From NCBI RefSeq assembly GCF_943734655.1, contig NC_071355.1:207067603-207131602 (forward strand): 64,000 nucleotides of DNA, written 5' to 3'. Numbering within the stretch: position 1 is the first letter of the stretch; each line of letters opens with the position of its first letter. Below, in pieces: positions 32,395 to 43,958 of the stretch. Both the position numbers and the translations under genes were made by a program. Under the pieces are notes generated by a model. That model ran no database searches. It was not told the DNA's origin and saw nothing but the letters and a program-made list of their open reading frames with translations. The stretch is from Sabethes cyaneus. Lineage: Eukaryota; Arthropoda; Insecta; Diptera; Culicidae.

Positions 32395-33122
32395 GGGGGC
32401 ATAGTACTTTTTCAATTTAAAAAAATCGAAATTTTTTTTATTGATTATTTCGAAAGATTAACATTTTGACCAGATGTGTTTCAAGTCATTTCGATGAATT
32501 CCAAAAATTGGCAAAGTTACAGCTATTTGTACCGCGCATGTCTGGAGCGATTACACAGCGAATAAAAACTTCAACGTCGTTTTTCTCGAAACCAGGTTTT
32601 GAAAGTCGGTACCATAAATATCTCAAGAACGACTCAAGCAATTCTCATGATTCTTTTTTTGTTTCAAAGCCAACAAAATTATCTAGTGTTTGACCCATCC
32701 GTTTCTTGATATTACAATCTTTGTATTATTTAGAAATGTTTAAAGTCAATTTTTTCGACTAAAAACCTTACTTTTATGTTTGAATGTCCGCCATTTTGTT
32801 ATGTGTTCGAATTTTAAAAAAAGGATGGGTCAAACACGAGATAATTTAATATACTTTCATGTCGTTTTGGAATTTTTCAATTCGGATAAGCCCACCAGCT
32901 CCAATCCATGGTACCGCAAATCATGTTTTTTTCGAATGATCATGTTCAAGGAGCCGTAGGGGAGAGGGTAAGAAGTTCACATATGCAAACAAAATTGTAA
33001 ATATTAGTATAAAGTGCAATGTTTAGAATGCAAAAAAACCGAATCGATTCGCTTTTCGCGTTATCGAGAAAAAAATATTTGAAATAAGGCAAAAAATATG
33101 GTGTAAAAAGTACTATGCCCCC
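32395..33122. mobile_element. piggyBac-type MITE, TTAA target duplication
   Basis: The ends TTAA|GGGGGCATAGTACTTTTT (32391 on) and AAAAAGTACTATGCCCCC|TTAA (to 33126) are perfect inverted repeats of 18 bp, flanked by TTAA on both sides, the signature of piggyBac-superfamily insertion. The 728-bp interior is non-coding and AT-rich. It sits within the 3' UTR of the LINE. Confidence 0.9.
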
Positions 33123-33264
33123 TTAAGACTGACAAGTCAGATGAATTGTAAAAATAAAGAAAATAAAGATGGTGAAAATAAAGATGTTGACATACCAATG
33201 CTGCTTTTCAAATTGCAAAAAATGAATGGCAAAGCTCCAGAAATGGCTTTAACCATATTTAGCT

Positions 33265-33455
33265 AATCGCCAACCAATAATTAAATTTAACAGAAAGAAC
33301 TCAAATCCAGTTCAAATCACTTCTGGGGTCCCTCAAGGCTCTCATTTGAGACTTTTTTTATATTGTATGTAAAAAACATTTCCGTAATTCTCAAGAATGA
33401 ATAATGTGCTAATACATGCCGATGACATAAAGCTTTTTTTTGAAGAAGACATCAA
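33265..33455 (+). pseudogene. LINE reverse-transcriptase fragment
   Basis: Broken plus-strand frames give ITSGVPQGSH and HADDIKLFF, the two RT blocks around the QG and DD motifs, about 100 bp apart. It differs from the neighbouring Jockey LINE (YADD is HADD here) and is a separate, older fragment. Confidence 0.7.
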
Positions 33456-33471
33456 TGATATTCCAGTAGAT

Positions 33472-33690
33472 ATAACGGGTGACAATTAAAATTTTGGAAT
33501 TTATTTCTCAAGCTGTCAAAAAAGACTAAAATTAAGGAAACATTGTCCATTTTTGGAAAAAAAAATTTATTGAATATTTGAAAACGGTCCGTAATCGGCT
33601 GTTCGGCGAATGTTCCGTTTGATGTCGGAACAGGAGCGTTGTACGGCCGGCATGCCAATTTTGCGAATGTATCTCTAGGTTTTACCAGTC
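33472..33690 (-). mobile_element. Mariner-like element 3' end fragment
   Basis: It starts TAACGGGTGACAA, a likely terminal repeat, and matches 39949-40166 through gaaaacggtccgtaat, ggctgttcggcgaa and ggagcgttgtacggcc. On the minus strand this is the transposase C-terminus and 3' UTR. Confidence 0.65.
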
Positions 33691-33693
33691 AAC

Positions 33694-34965
33694 TACAGTA
33701 ATGTTCTGATTTTGTCAGCTCCCGATTTTGTCTAACCCCGATTTTATCAGCTGTTTATCCCGATTTTGTCAGCCTATAAATTTTGTTTAACTTTTGTGCT
33801 TTTAAACATGATTTAAAAACTTTTCAGCCTGCGTAAAACTATTCTGATTCTCTGGGGAGAGTTTTTGAATCAAAATACCTGCCTGCGAGTAATTCCGGGT
33901 CAAAATTAGTTTATTTTTGCAGTAAAAGTTTTATAGTTCCTAAACAAGCAAAGATAGAGGTATACTATGTTCAGCAATGTTGTGTATTTTTACTATTTGT
34001 ACAACTTTATAAAACAAGAAAAAGTCATACAACAACTACAAAAACAGCTAAAACAGAAAAACTGATTTTAACGATTTTTCATTTATGAGAATTAGGATTT
34101 TTCTATCTTGGCTGGAGAGATAGAAGGTTACTGTCTTCAGCAAAATTTCTTGTAATAATATGCTGTAAAACTTTGCAGAACACATTAATGTGTTATGTTA
34201 AAACAACCTCCTTCGGTTGTTATACATTATGAAACCTCCAAAACTCCATTGCAACTCATTCCATTTTTGGAGCCCCTGAACGCACGCTCCGTTGGTGGGG
34301 GTCAGTCTGGCCAACCGCACACTATAGCCCTGCTCATATATGCTCTTCGTAAATTAGGTTGAACATTTCCTCTTCCATCGTACGAAGCACGCTGCATGCT
34401 GCAATATATACTTTATACAATATAATTTTGCCAATTTCAGCACTTTTGCTAACTTGAAAGCGGATTACTACGAATTTTTCAGTTATTTGTGCACATTTTA
34501 TTCTTCCTCCGAGTTTTATACCATACCGCCTCTTCAGCACGCTGAAACTGATTTATCTCAATGACACACTTGCTTTGTGTATTCTTCGCATATTCGATGA
34601 AGAATTGTCATTCCTAGCTAAAATATTCGTATTCAGCTGATCAATTTCGCTTATAAATCTTTGAATAGTCAAACATTGTAAGGCTTTTAAGATGTTAAGT
34701 AACTTTGTTTTCGATAGATTGCTTTATAAATCTGACAAATCGCGTTCATTAGGTAAGTCAAGACTGGACCACACGTAAAATTTGTATACTTAGGTTTAAT
34801 TTTTTGTGGTTTGATGCTTAAAAAATTTAAAAGTCAGTGCATATTTTTCATATGAAGCCCAATTGATTCTTTTTCTCAAACACCCTACAATTTCCCTACA
34901 AAACAAGTAAAATTTTGGGCTAAACGTCTTTCTAAGTCTTGACCCTTCTTTATCAACAGACTTCA
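33694..34965. other. Unassigned DNA with possible transposon ends
   Basis: At 33694-33785 the motif gattttgtcagc recurs three to four times, as sub-terminal repeats do. At 34302-34326 the 25 bp tggccaaccgcacactatag + ccctg nearly equal the right end of the hAT element at 30248. Neither has a visible partner end. No gene. Confidence 0.4.
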
Positions 34966-35115
34966 CAGCCGGCTATTAGAGTACAGGACAGTTACGGGGC
35001 TAGTGCAGCTATCCTATTGACTCAATCTAGCAGCACCGCCACCGCCTAGCCGAGATTCGAATATATGACGACTGGCTTGATGGTAGACCAGCATCGTACC
35101 TCGAAACCAACTAAT
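34966..35115 (-). mobile_element. tRNA-derived SINE, family member 2
   Basis: The reverse complement follows the SINE at 16211-16429: gaggtacgatgctgg, ccagtcgtcatat, ATTCGAATCTCGGCT (B-box region), then gtcaataggat, gtcctgtactcta and gtgaagtctgt. It has extra cggtggcggtg-type sequence after the B box. Confidence 0.75.
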
Positions 35116-35127
35116 CGGTTGATCTCC

Positions 35128-35270
35128 ATACAATTAATACCCAAATAACGTTTTGTGTTTTATTGCACACTTATAGCGGCTTTAATGACCAAAATTGATC
35201 ATCTAAAGTATAAACCACAATGAATGTGCCATAAAACTCATGAAACTCATGAACCACGTGTTTTTGTGTT
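35128..35270. repeat. MITE-like fragment related to 43253-43360
   Basis: It shares the terminal acccaa.taac and the tgttttattgcaca motif with the 108-bp MITE at 43253. The right arm (gccataaaactcatgaaactc) pairs only weakly. Low-copy divergence makes the ends uncertain. Confidence 0.45.
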
Positions 35271-37930
35271 GGCTTATTAATAAGGTCAGCCATTTAAATA
35301 TTTTTTTATGTTGATAGTCTTTTCAAGAGACTTTCTTCTCTTTTTGCCTTCATTGCCTAGAAAGATTATCGTTATTAAAATCTAATAATGTTATTTGAGA
35401 CTTCGGGTTATGATTTTTGAAACAGAAAATAGACACATGAAAACACATGTCGTTATTTGAAAAACCAGTATTTTTTTTAAAAAAAACACGAGGTTTAGTC
35501 TAAACTAGTCTTGACTCAAAATGATTACCTAACCTGTGGAAAAGTCATTACCTCCCTCACCGATGACATGCTGAGAGATTTTTAGTATTTTCTTGGCAGA
35601 CTGCTTCTGCTGATTTCCCATTTTTTTATGTTTCATCAAAATCGAACGATAATTTCTTGCCGCGGCAAGAGAATAGGGTCATATCGTTATGGCTCATGTT
35701 ATATAAAAAAAGTGTCGTGAAATGCATCGGAAAGTGCAGCTATTTATAAAACAACGAAAACAAATCGCTAGTAATAAATTTCTGTTCGCGACCACTAGCT
35801 GAATGTGGCCATAACGGTTATTTCCGTCGATAGAATGTAGGTTGATTCGTTGTTCGTCTAAGGGCGGTCCGATGACCACTACCGGTGCACCATACACCTT
35901 CAGGGATATGAAAAGGAATATCAATATTGGCTGTCTGCATTAAAATCGATACCATCACTCTAATGGCACCAGGACTATACCTGGTGCTCAATAGCTGGAA
36001 GAGCTCATTTTGATGCTGTTCTTTTGTTTTCCCTGGTTATCGAACGAAGGAAGGGGTAAAATTTTCCGGAAAAACTTTGCACGAAATCAATCCTTTGTTG
36101 CAAAGTCTTCAGCTAACAATGTTTTTAATTACAAACTTCCATCATTTTCCAACACATTAGTGATTGGTAATTTCACTCCTCGTACCCGACATTGGTAGAG
36201 TAAACATGTTTGAGCAGCACGAGAATTCGACAGAACCGCGGCGCTAAGAAGAAAGCTAATAAGAAGCTGAATCATTCCTAGGCTCCGCCCCTTGTCTCCC
36301 TACACGGCTAGCACATTTTTTTTCGCTGCTCTTCCACGCCTTCCACGGCCGCCGGAATAGAAGGGTACAAAAAATGCCTCACAGCGGTAGCAGCAACAGC
36401 AACAGCAGCAGCAGCGAATGGCCCGCTTTCTGTCAATTGATACAGGAGGACCCAACGAACGGGGATGCTTTCTACTTCTAAAAAATAAATACAAACAAAT
36501 GAATAGACGATAGCCAACGAAGGAAGGCTCGTAGGCTATCGTGTGGCTTACAAGCTTCGCACCACTTCGTACTATATTCCATTTTAGAAGGAAAAACACA
36601 GTGGTCAGCGCGCAGTGTTACCAATTTGAAGGAACATTCACTGAACGTTTTGGTTAATCGCAAATAAAAAAGTTTGAATTTGATTTCAAACTATTTCGAC
36701 CCCTTTGCTTTGGTGTAAAAATAACTGACCTATGTCAATCTATCAATCTATAGAAACCCGGGAGCTAGATGGCATCACTGGTTGGACAAGCATAATAGTA
36801 AAAAAGGATGAAGGGAAACTGCGAAACCCGTATTGGCCGAAGTTGAATTGATGAGGAAAAGCTTAACCTCATTCGTTGTAGGAGCTACTCTACATTCAGT
36901 TCTTTTTGATTGTGTAAACGTTTAGAGTATCCAGAATTCTATAAATACTATTTACCTATGCATAACTACGCCCTCAATACCAGAGGGTAGAATTGTTGCA
37001 GAACGTGAATGGGAAACGGTGAAGATATTTGGTTAGAAAACGATGCAAAATGGCGGAGGATGTTTAGAAACACTATTCCAAAATAAACGTTTTCTATTCA
37101 TAGTGAAAAGAGATTAGTGTTCATAAGAGGGCCAACTACGGCTTATTGAGGGATAAGAGCGTGTCACAATTAAATAGCTACGACAGAAATATTTAAGTAC
37201 TTTTCAAAATTTCAAGTATATAACCTACACAAATAATTGATAAAAATATTTGTAATTTTTGACAGATCCCCAGGATATCGGTGTATAAACAACATTAATT
37301 GTTACCAACAATTGAAATAAAATTTTCCCGTAAATAAAGTTTATTGAATGGTACCGCGAGCATTTCTATCAAAGTCAGATTTTAGCAAATGGTAATAGCA
37401 ATATCCTATGGTCACAATGTCTCAATCAGGCTGAAATATTCCTAGGAGAAGATAACTGTAAGATTTGGAATATAAAAAAGCATTTACCGCGAAGGTGTAC
37501 TTTTATTAGCATTTTCGCATATTTGAAAAACCCAGTCGTAGATTAAATTAACAATAATACATTCAATTAGCTCTATTGAATAATGTTTTGGATCAGTAAA
37601 TAGTAGCATATTAGGGCCTATTATCGTCTCTCGGCAAAGCACTACTTTCGGAAAATTCTTATCAGTTGATTTATAAGAAAAATACAAATAAAGATTTAAA
37701 TAAAGATAATATCGGGTACATACAAGAATATCGAATCTAGACCATAAAATTGCTTAGCATCGATTGTGATAGAGGAAATGTACTTGAAGGTGTCAAAAAA
37801 TTATTGGGGCCGAATGCAAAAACGCAAATAAAAAGTGTTTGAGAGCATCAGATATAGCAATGATACACTTCAACAATGATTAGAATATCGTTGGTTGTGA
37901 AATAATCCTATTCTCATAATGTTTTCAACA
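35271..37930. other. Unassigned DNA with a small GC-richer patch at 36250-36500
   Basis: The patch has CAG/CAA triplet runs (36385-36417) and is low in repeats, like the larger islands. It has no supported coding frame: the frames of 61 to 99 codons on the minus strand are overlapping, with poly-Ala or poly-Cys from the triplet run. The rest is AT-rich with no feature I can name. Confidence 0.35.
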
Positions 37931-39948
37931 TACTACTTACTTACTTAGGTGTCCTGCCGTCCTAAGACAAAGCCTGTTGAACAAGGTTTCTCCATATAAC
38001 TTGGTTGTGAGCTGCCGTCCCCCACTTCCTCGGGCACCGAGTACTCTGCGCCAGATCTCGCTCCACCTAGTCTAACCTGGTCTTGCTCGTTGCGCTCCTG
38101 GTCGTTCCTACCGGATTTGAGGCGAACACCATCTTTGCAGGGTAGTTGTCCGGTATTCTTGCAACATGCTCTGCCCATCGTATCCGTCCAGCTTGAGTCA
38201 CCTTTTGGATACTGAGTTCGCCATAGAGCTGGTCGAGTTCATGGCTCATCCTCCGCCTGCATACTCCGTTCTCCTGTACGCCATCGAAGATTGTTCTTAG
38301 CACTCGTCGTTCGAAAACTCCGGGCACTCGCAGATCCTCCTCGAGCATTGTCCATGTTTCATGCCCTGTATAAGCGTCTTTGTACAGGGACTTCGTCTGC
38401 TCAACCGCAACTACTTGAGAAGCCCATGGTAAGCACGACTTCCGGTGATAATACGCCTCCGAATCTCACGGCTGGTATCATTGTCCGCCGTAACCAGTGA
38501 GCCAAGGTAGACAAATTCGTCGACTACTTCAAACTCATCGCCGCCGATCAATTTACTACTGCCCAAGCGTCGAACGGCCTCAGTTCCGCTGGTCAGCATG
38601 TACTGTGTTTTAGACCTATTTACCTTTAACTCAATCTTTTCTGCTTCGCACTTTGGTCTGGTGTACTGTTCAACCACCGCCACAGATGTTCTGCCGATAA
38701 TATCCATATCATCGGCAAAGCAGACGAATTGACTAGATTTGTTGCAGATCGTGCCTTGCGTGTTGATATCTGCTCGGTCATAGCACCTTGTAGCGCTATG
38801 TTGAACAGCAGGCATGAGAGACCATCACCTTGACGAAGCCCTCTGTGTGATTCAAATGAACTTGACAATCCACCCGAAATCTGAACACAGCACTTTGTAC
38901 CATCCAGCGTAGATTTAATCAGTTTGATGAGCTTCCTGGGGAGGCCGTTCTCGTCCATGATTTTCCAAAGTTCTTTCCGGTCGATGGTATCATATGCGAC
39001 TTTGAGGTCAACGAACAAGTGGTGCATGAGAACTCTGTATTCACGGCCCTTTTGGAGGATCTGCCGCAGTGTAACAATTTGATTCGTTGTAGATCGACCT
39101 TCGACGAAGCCGGCTTGATAAGTTCCCATATCTCTGTTCGCAATTGGTGATAGTCGGCGGAAAATGATTTGAAATAGCACTTTATGGGCGGCATTGAGAA
39201 CGGTGATTGCTCGATAGTTCTCACCTTCCAACTTGTCGCCCTTTTTATAGATCGAGCAGCTAACCCCATCTTTCCACTCCTCCGATAGCTGTTCCGTATC
39301 CCAAATTCTAACAATTAGCCGGTGCATATAAACGGCCAGTTTTTCTCCGCTCCAATGCCATCTTTCCCAGCTGACTTATTTTTCTTTAGCAGCATGCTGG
39401 CCTTTTTAACTTCGCCTCTCGTTAAGGCTGACACCTCTTCCTCGTTTGTTGCACTGTCGAAATCGCTTTTCCCGCCGCCATGTTTCTCCGCCTGGGCGCC
39501 ATTCAGGTATTCGTCGAAGTGCTGGTTCCACCTATCGGTCCGCTTACGATCTCCCGTCAGAGTACTGCCATTTTCATCCCGACACATTTCGGCTCGTGGC
39601 ACAAAGCCGATGCAGGATCCACTTTCAGGTAAAACTTCCGCGTTTCCTGAGAACGATGCAGCCGCCCAAACGCCGCATATTTCTGCTCTTCCAGGTAGCA
39701 CTTTTTCTCCCGGAAGATTAGGTTTCGCTGCCTCTTCTTCTGTTTGTGTGTTTCCACGTTCTTACGTGGGGCACTACGCATCTTGGCCGTTCCTTTTCTG
39801 CCGGCATATGACCTTGGCTTCCACCGGGATTGGTTACACGATCTCCAGCGGGTTGATCGTATCCCGGCTGATACCACGACGAGGTAACGATACGAGTTGC
39901 TGAATAAGAACCACTGAACCACTGTAGGGAACCCGACGGAAGGCATTA
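37931..39948 (-). mobile_element. RTE-type LINE with (TAAG)n tail, 5'-truncated
   Basis: The 3' end, on the minus strand, is (TAAG)n (37931-37946 as acttacttact). Minus-strand frames give RT motifs NYRAITVLNAAHKVLF, YQAGFVEGRSTTNQI, LFVDLKVAYDTIDR, RGLRQGDGLSCLLFNIALQ and CFADDMDIIGR (38411-39327), a linker (39315-39985) and the C-terminal tail RIRWAEHVARIPD (38067-38348). Frameshifts separate the pieces and the endonuclease is missing. It stops against a mariner fragment at about 39949. A short related fragment lies at 50053-50590. Confidence 0.85.
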
Positions 39949-40757
39949 ACGAGTGACAACAAAAATTTTTGAATTTTTTTCTCAAAAAGACAAAGATACA
40001 TGAAGAAGATCCGATTTACCGAAATTAAAGATACATTATCCATTGTTGAAAAAAAAATTAGTGTGCATTTGAAAACGGTCCGTAATAGGCTGTTCGGCGA
40101 AGCTTACGTTTGACGTCGAAACAGGAGCGTTGTACGGCCATCATGTCAACTTTGCGAATGCATCTCCCCAGCTAGCATTTTCATATGTATAAAAAAGGTA
40201 AAAATCAGCATTACGTACAGATATACATGCTAAATAAATCGTATTTCATGCGCAAAATTGGCATATCCGTACTATTTTGGAGGCGATATACGTGATTACG
40301 AATAATTTTGAGCGTTACGACTATATAAGTATTTATATACGATAAGATCCGATTAAGCGCGAGTCGCTCCGTACTACTCTACGATTTTGTGCTGAAAATC
40401 GTATGTATGTCAGTCATTATCATTATATACGACAAAAAATCAACTTAATCCCACTTTATCCAGCTTTATTTACGATTTCGAGTTTGTTGGAAGATATTTA
40501 GTACATTGATATACGAGTTGGTGCTAGCTGGGTCTTGATTCTACCAATCAACTTTTTGCAATTCGTGGTTCTCCAGTTATTTTTGTACACCAAGGAACTC
40601 AAAACCCCGAAAAAATCTTCGATTGGGCGCACTGAGACAGATTTTTTGGGTCGTAGTTTTTGGGTAAAAATGGGATCGAATGGGTATTGAGGAATGATTG
40701 TGTTTTTTGGTGTAATGCGATGATGCTCTATCCTGCCAAAACATGTATTGTTAATCT
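39949..40757 (-). pseudogene. Mariner-like transposase relic, split by a 366-bp MITE
   Basis: The part 39949-40166 (terminal repeat and C-terminus) matches the fragment at 33472. Beyond the MITE (40533-40757) the minus strand gives WQDRASSHYTKK, the second catalytic Asp block of Tc1/mariner, and PFLPKNYDPKN leading to the third site. Sequence flows from the gcgaatgcatctc side to ttgattctaccaatcaac as in the 33.6-kb copy, which shows the MITE is a later insertion. Confidence 0.7.
40167..40532. mobile_element. 366-bp MITE with CCCAGCTAGCA ends
   Basis: Perfect 11-bp inverted repeats CCCAGCTAGCA / TGCTAGCTGGG bound AT-rich non-coding DNA rich in tatacga motifs. It interrupts the mariner relic. 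The target duplication is two to four bases (TC or TCTY). Confidence 0.8.
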
Positions 40758-40758
40758 A

Positions 40759-42252
40759 CAGTCAACCAAAAAAGTATTCGGACAGCAGCGCATAAAATTT
40801 TCTTTTAGTAATTTTGCACAGTATTTTTGCAAAGAATGGTAACACATATTTTTTAAAACAATGTTTAACTAAAGCATATTTAGATGCACAACAAAAACTC
40901 GGGGAAAAGCTTTCCGTTTTGAAGATAGGGTACATATAGTTTGAATTCCTCAAAAATGCAGCCAAAAAAGTATTCGGACAGTTAACTATTAGTTGAAACA
41001 AATGTCCTTTCTCGCTCATCTACTACCTCGTAGGACCATTGACAATCTTGATGACCTGTTTTAATCTGTTTGGGATAAAATTAACAATTTTTCAAATATC
41101 CCTCTGTGAATTGCTGACCATTTTTTTTACAAGAGCTCGGTTTAAGTCATTGTGATAAGAAATCGAATGATTTCTCATTTAGAAATAAAATTATCTAAAA
41201 AGATGTTCAAAAGGGTTCAAATCTAGACTGAATGCTGATGTTTCGACAGCTCTAGGACAATTGTATGGTGCCTACCGCTTACAATTATCGACAGTATGTT
41301 TAGTTTCAACATCCCGGTACAATATGTATGTACCGCACAATTACAATTTTGCTTTAATTTCACCTAAAATTGTTCAGATAATTGAGTTTACACTTAGTTC
41401 TATCCAAAAATATATATCTTTGCTACCTCGGAGCTTTCCAAGCATCCCAACAAGGTATGACACTAACCGCATTGCTCGTTTACTTACTGACGAGTGATTT
41501 TTCGCTTGTAATCCTTCTCTTTTAGTTATTCTTGCATAAGGGTTGTTGATGTCATACCTTGTTGGGATGCTTGGAAAGCTCCGAGGCACCAAAGATATAT
41601 ATTTTTGGATAGAACGAAATGTAAACTTAATTATCTGAATAATTTTAGGTGAAATTAAAGCAAAATTGTAATTGTGTGGTACATACATATTGTACCGGGA
41701 TGTTGAATCTAAACATACTGTCGATAATTGTAAGCGGTAGGCACCATATAATTGTCCTAGAGCTATCGAAACATCAGCATTCAATCTAGATTTGAACCCT
41801 TTTGAACATCTTTTTAGATAATCTCATTTCTAAATGAGAAATCATTCGATTTCTTATCACAATGACTTAAACCGAGCTCTTGTAAAAAAATGGTCAGCAA
41901 TTCACAGAGGGATATTTGAAAAATTGTTAATTTTATCCCAAACAGATTAAAACAGGTCATCAAGAATGTAAATGGTCCTACAAGGTAGTAATTGAGCGAG
42001 AAAGGACATTTGTTTCAACTAATAGTTAACTGTCCGAATACTTTTTTGGCTGCATTTTTGAGGAATTCAAACTGTATGTACCCTATCTTCAAAACGGAAA
42101 GCTTTTTCCCGAATTTTTGTTGTGCATATAAATATGCTTTAGTTAAACATTGTTTTAAAAAATATGTGTTACCATTCTTTGCAAAAATACTGTGTAAAAT
42201 TTCTAAAAGAAAATTTTATGCGCTGCTGTCCGAATACTTTTTTGGTTGACTG
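40759..42252. mobile_element. 1494-bp palindromic (foldback) Tc1-like element, TA target duplication
   Basis: The ends CAGTCAACCAAAAAAGTATT... are exact inverted repeats, flanked by TA (40757-40758 and 42253-42254). The arms, about 708 bp each (40759-41466 and 41541-42252), are nearly identical through their length around a 75-bp centre. Each arm also carries an internal copy of the terminal motif AAAAAAGTATTCGGACAG about 200 bp in. Mirror-image frames (85 codons at 40762-41019 and 41992-42249; 78 and 136 codons near the centre) arise from the symmetry and have no transposase motif. Confidence 0.88.
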
Positions 42253-42254
42253 TA

Positions 42255-42800
42255 CATGATGTTTTTGTAGAAACGGGATCAAACTTGCACAACCTCAAAA
42301 TTGACATGGTTTGCATATTTACTCCTACTTTCTTTATTTCTTCAACTGTTTTGACTACTTTAGGATGTTTCAGAAGATTCTGCTTCATAATAGCCTACTA
42401 TCTCGATTAGCCGCAGCACCGGTGTATTTGAGGGGTTATGATCTTTCGGCACGAAATCGACATTATTTGCCTTATGCCGCTCCAGCACGGCCTTTGCTCA
42501 ATGACATGAAGTTGAATCCTACCAGAAGATCGTTAGACAGTTGTGAGACTTCAGAAGAGGAAGAAATCGCTTTTGGAGACACTTTTTCAAACACACCTGA
42601 CTATGTTTATGGTACCTGGGGTCGTGAAAGGTGTAATCCGCTTTCCACATGAGCAAATTGCTTGCCAAATCAAGAATTTCTTGGCAAAGTTCGATATTTT
42701 CTGCTTTCGGAGGTGCTCTGGAAGATTAAACTCTTGGAACGATGTGACAGATTTTGATTTCCGATGTACTTGCAGAACTCGCAAACGAGCAGTTCTTTTG
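42255..42800 (-). pseudogene. ITmD37E-type transposase relic
   Basis: Minus-strand pieces give LRKQKISNFAKKFLIWQA and CSCGKR (42630-42720), a region with the second catalytic site decayed, NNVDFVPKDHNPSNTPVLR (near 42450) and MKQNLLKHPKVVKTVEEIKK (42330-42388). The order matches the copies at 684-4173 and 43959-44664. The palindromic element abuts its C-terminal side. Confidence 0.75.
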
Positions 42801-43252
42801 ACGGTATTTTTGATATCTTTGCGCCAGTGTTGAAAAATTCATAGCAGCAAAAAACTCAATGGGATTTCAAACACATGAAATTTCAACCTTGATCACAAGC
42901 GCGAAACTCGCATATGAATTTCTCTCGCTATTATATGTCTCTGTTGCTATGCGATGTGAACCAAAGCCAGCTGTGAGTATTTTGCTTAATTCTTCCACAG
43001 CTGGCATTTCATACAACGAACCAGAGAGCAAAAGATAATCTACCGACAGAGAAAACATCAGCAGCGAAAAATGCTACACACATTCATGAATTAAGATGAC
43101 AATCATATTGGCGGAATTTACAATTAGAATTTATTAATTAGATTAGATAAACGTGTAATTTAAATGTGCGTTTTAGTTTAATTTTGCGATTTATTTAGAG
43201 ATTTATTCCCTCACGCTCACTTACAGCTACGTATCGCACGAGAGAATGCCTA
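42801..43252. other. Unassigned AT-rich spacer
   Basis: No gene or repeat supported. Two ccagctg / agctgg-containing stretches near 42968 and 43000 are mutually inverted over 14 bp and could form a small hairpin. Confidence 0.35.
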
Positions 43253-43360
43253 CCCAAGTAACAATTTGGGTTTTATTGCACTCTAATGATGGCATTTGAG
43301 ACCGAAATTGGCCTTGAAAACCACCACAAGAGTACAATAAAACTCACATTGTTGCTTGGG
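43253..43360. mobile_element. 108-bp MITE with TA target duplication
   Basis: CCCAAGTAACAATTTGGG... pairs with ...CATTGTTGCTTGGG, and both ends are flanked by TA. Inner arms pair further: gttttattgcactct with agagtacaataaaac. Confidence 0.8.
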
Positions 43361-43956
43361 TATGCAGTTCAACAAGGAATTTGTATATATATGTGCATAG
43401 CTCCGGGAAGCATTTGAGGCAAAGCAGAATGTGATCAAGCGGGAAGAAATATGTGTGAGTTTTGTGCTTCTTGCTATAAAAACAGAAAAACTCACGCGTG
43501 ATTTTTTTCTGCATAGGATCAAGCTGCCATGATTCACAGTTGACTTTGATTTTTGATGAGTTTTGAGTTTTTACCATCACTGCTTTGCGCACCTTGTAAA
43601 AAGACTCACACAGTATAAAAATGCACTTTGACCTTTCTCCACGCAAATTTTCAGTTGATTTTACCCAATGGTTCAAAAGTTAGAGCAATTTGAGTGTGTT
43701 GCAATTTTACCGTGGACACACTTTACGTAGGAAAAAATCGTCGCCCACATAAGGGTTAAGTTAGCTCTAGTAGATAAACTAGTTAGCTAGTTACTTTCAT
43801 TCGAAAGCTGAGAAACATTTGTACTGGAAATTGCGCTTAAGCCTCCTACTTCGTGAAAAATAGTAACTTTGTAAATAAAACTGATTTTTATGATAAAACT
43901 GATTGCTTTTTTTCACCAATTTGAAGCTCTGGTACCGTTCTTTGCCGTGAAACGAC
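43361..43956. other. Unassigned DNA
   Basis: The minus-strand frames of 84 and 110 codons overlap each other and show no motif. No repeat recognised. Confidence 0.35.
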
Positions 43957-43958
43957 TA

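Larger units (their letters stand above)
30480..33175 (+). mobile_element. Second Jockey-type LINE, 3' UTR interrupted by a piggyBac-type MITE
   Basis: RT segments run from 30606 to 32381. The 3' UTR continues across the MITE: cattaa before it and gactgacaagtcagatg after it, then an A-rich tail with aataaag units (33150-33175). It is 5'-truncated. It shares domain order with the LINE at 22100 but is clearly diverged from it. Confidence 0.8.

Noticed and set aside
34748..35535. Possible element bounded by TTAGGTAA and TCAAGACT motifs in inverse orientation
   Set aside because: The end pairing is weak and interrupted; no target duplication, so I did not list it as a feature.
40762..42249. Paired 85-codon frames and 78/136-codon frames around 41.4 kb
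   Set aside because: They are mirror images produced by the palindrome arms, with no transposase or other domain motif.
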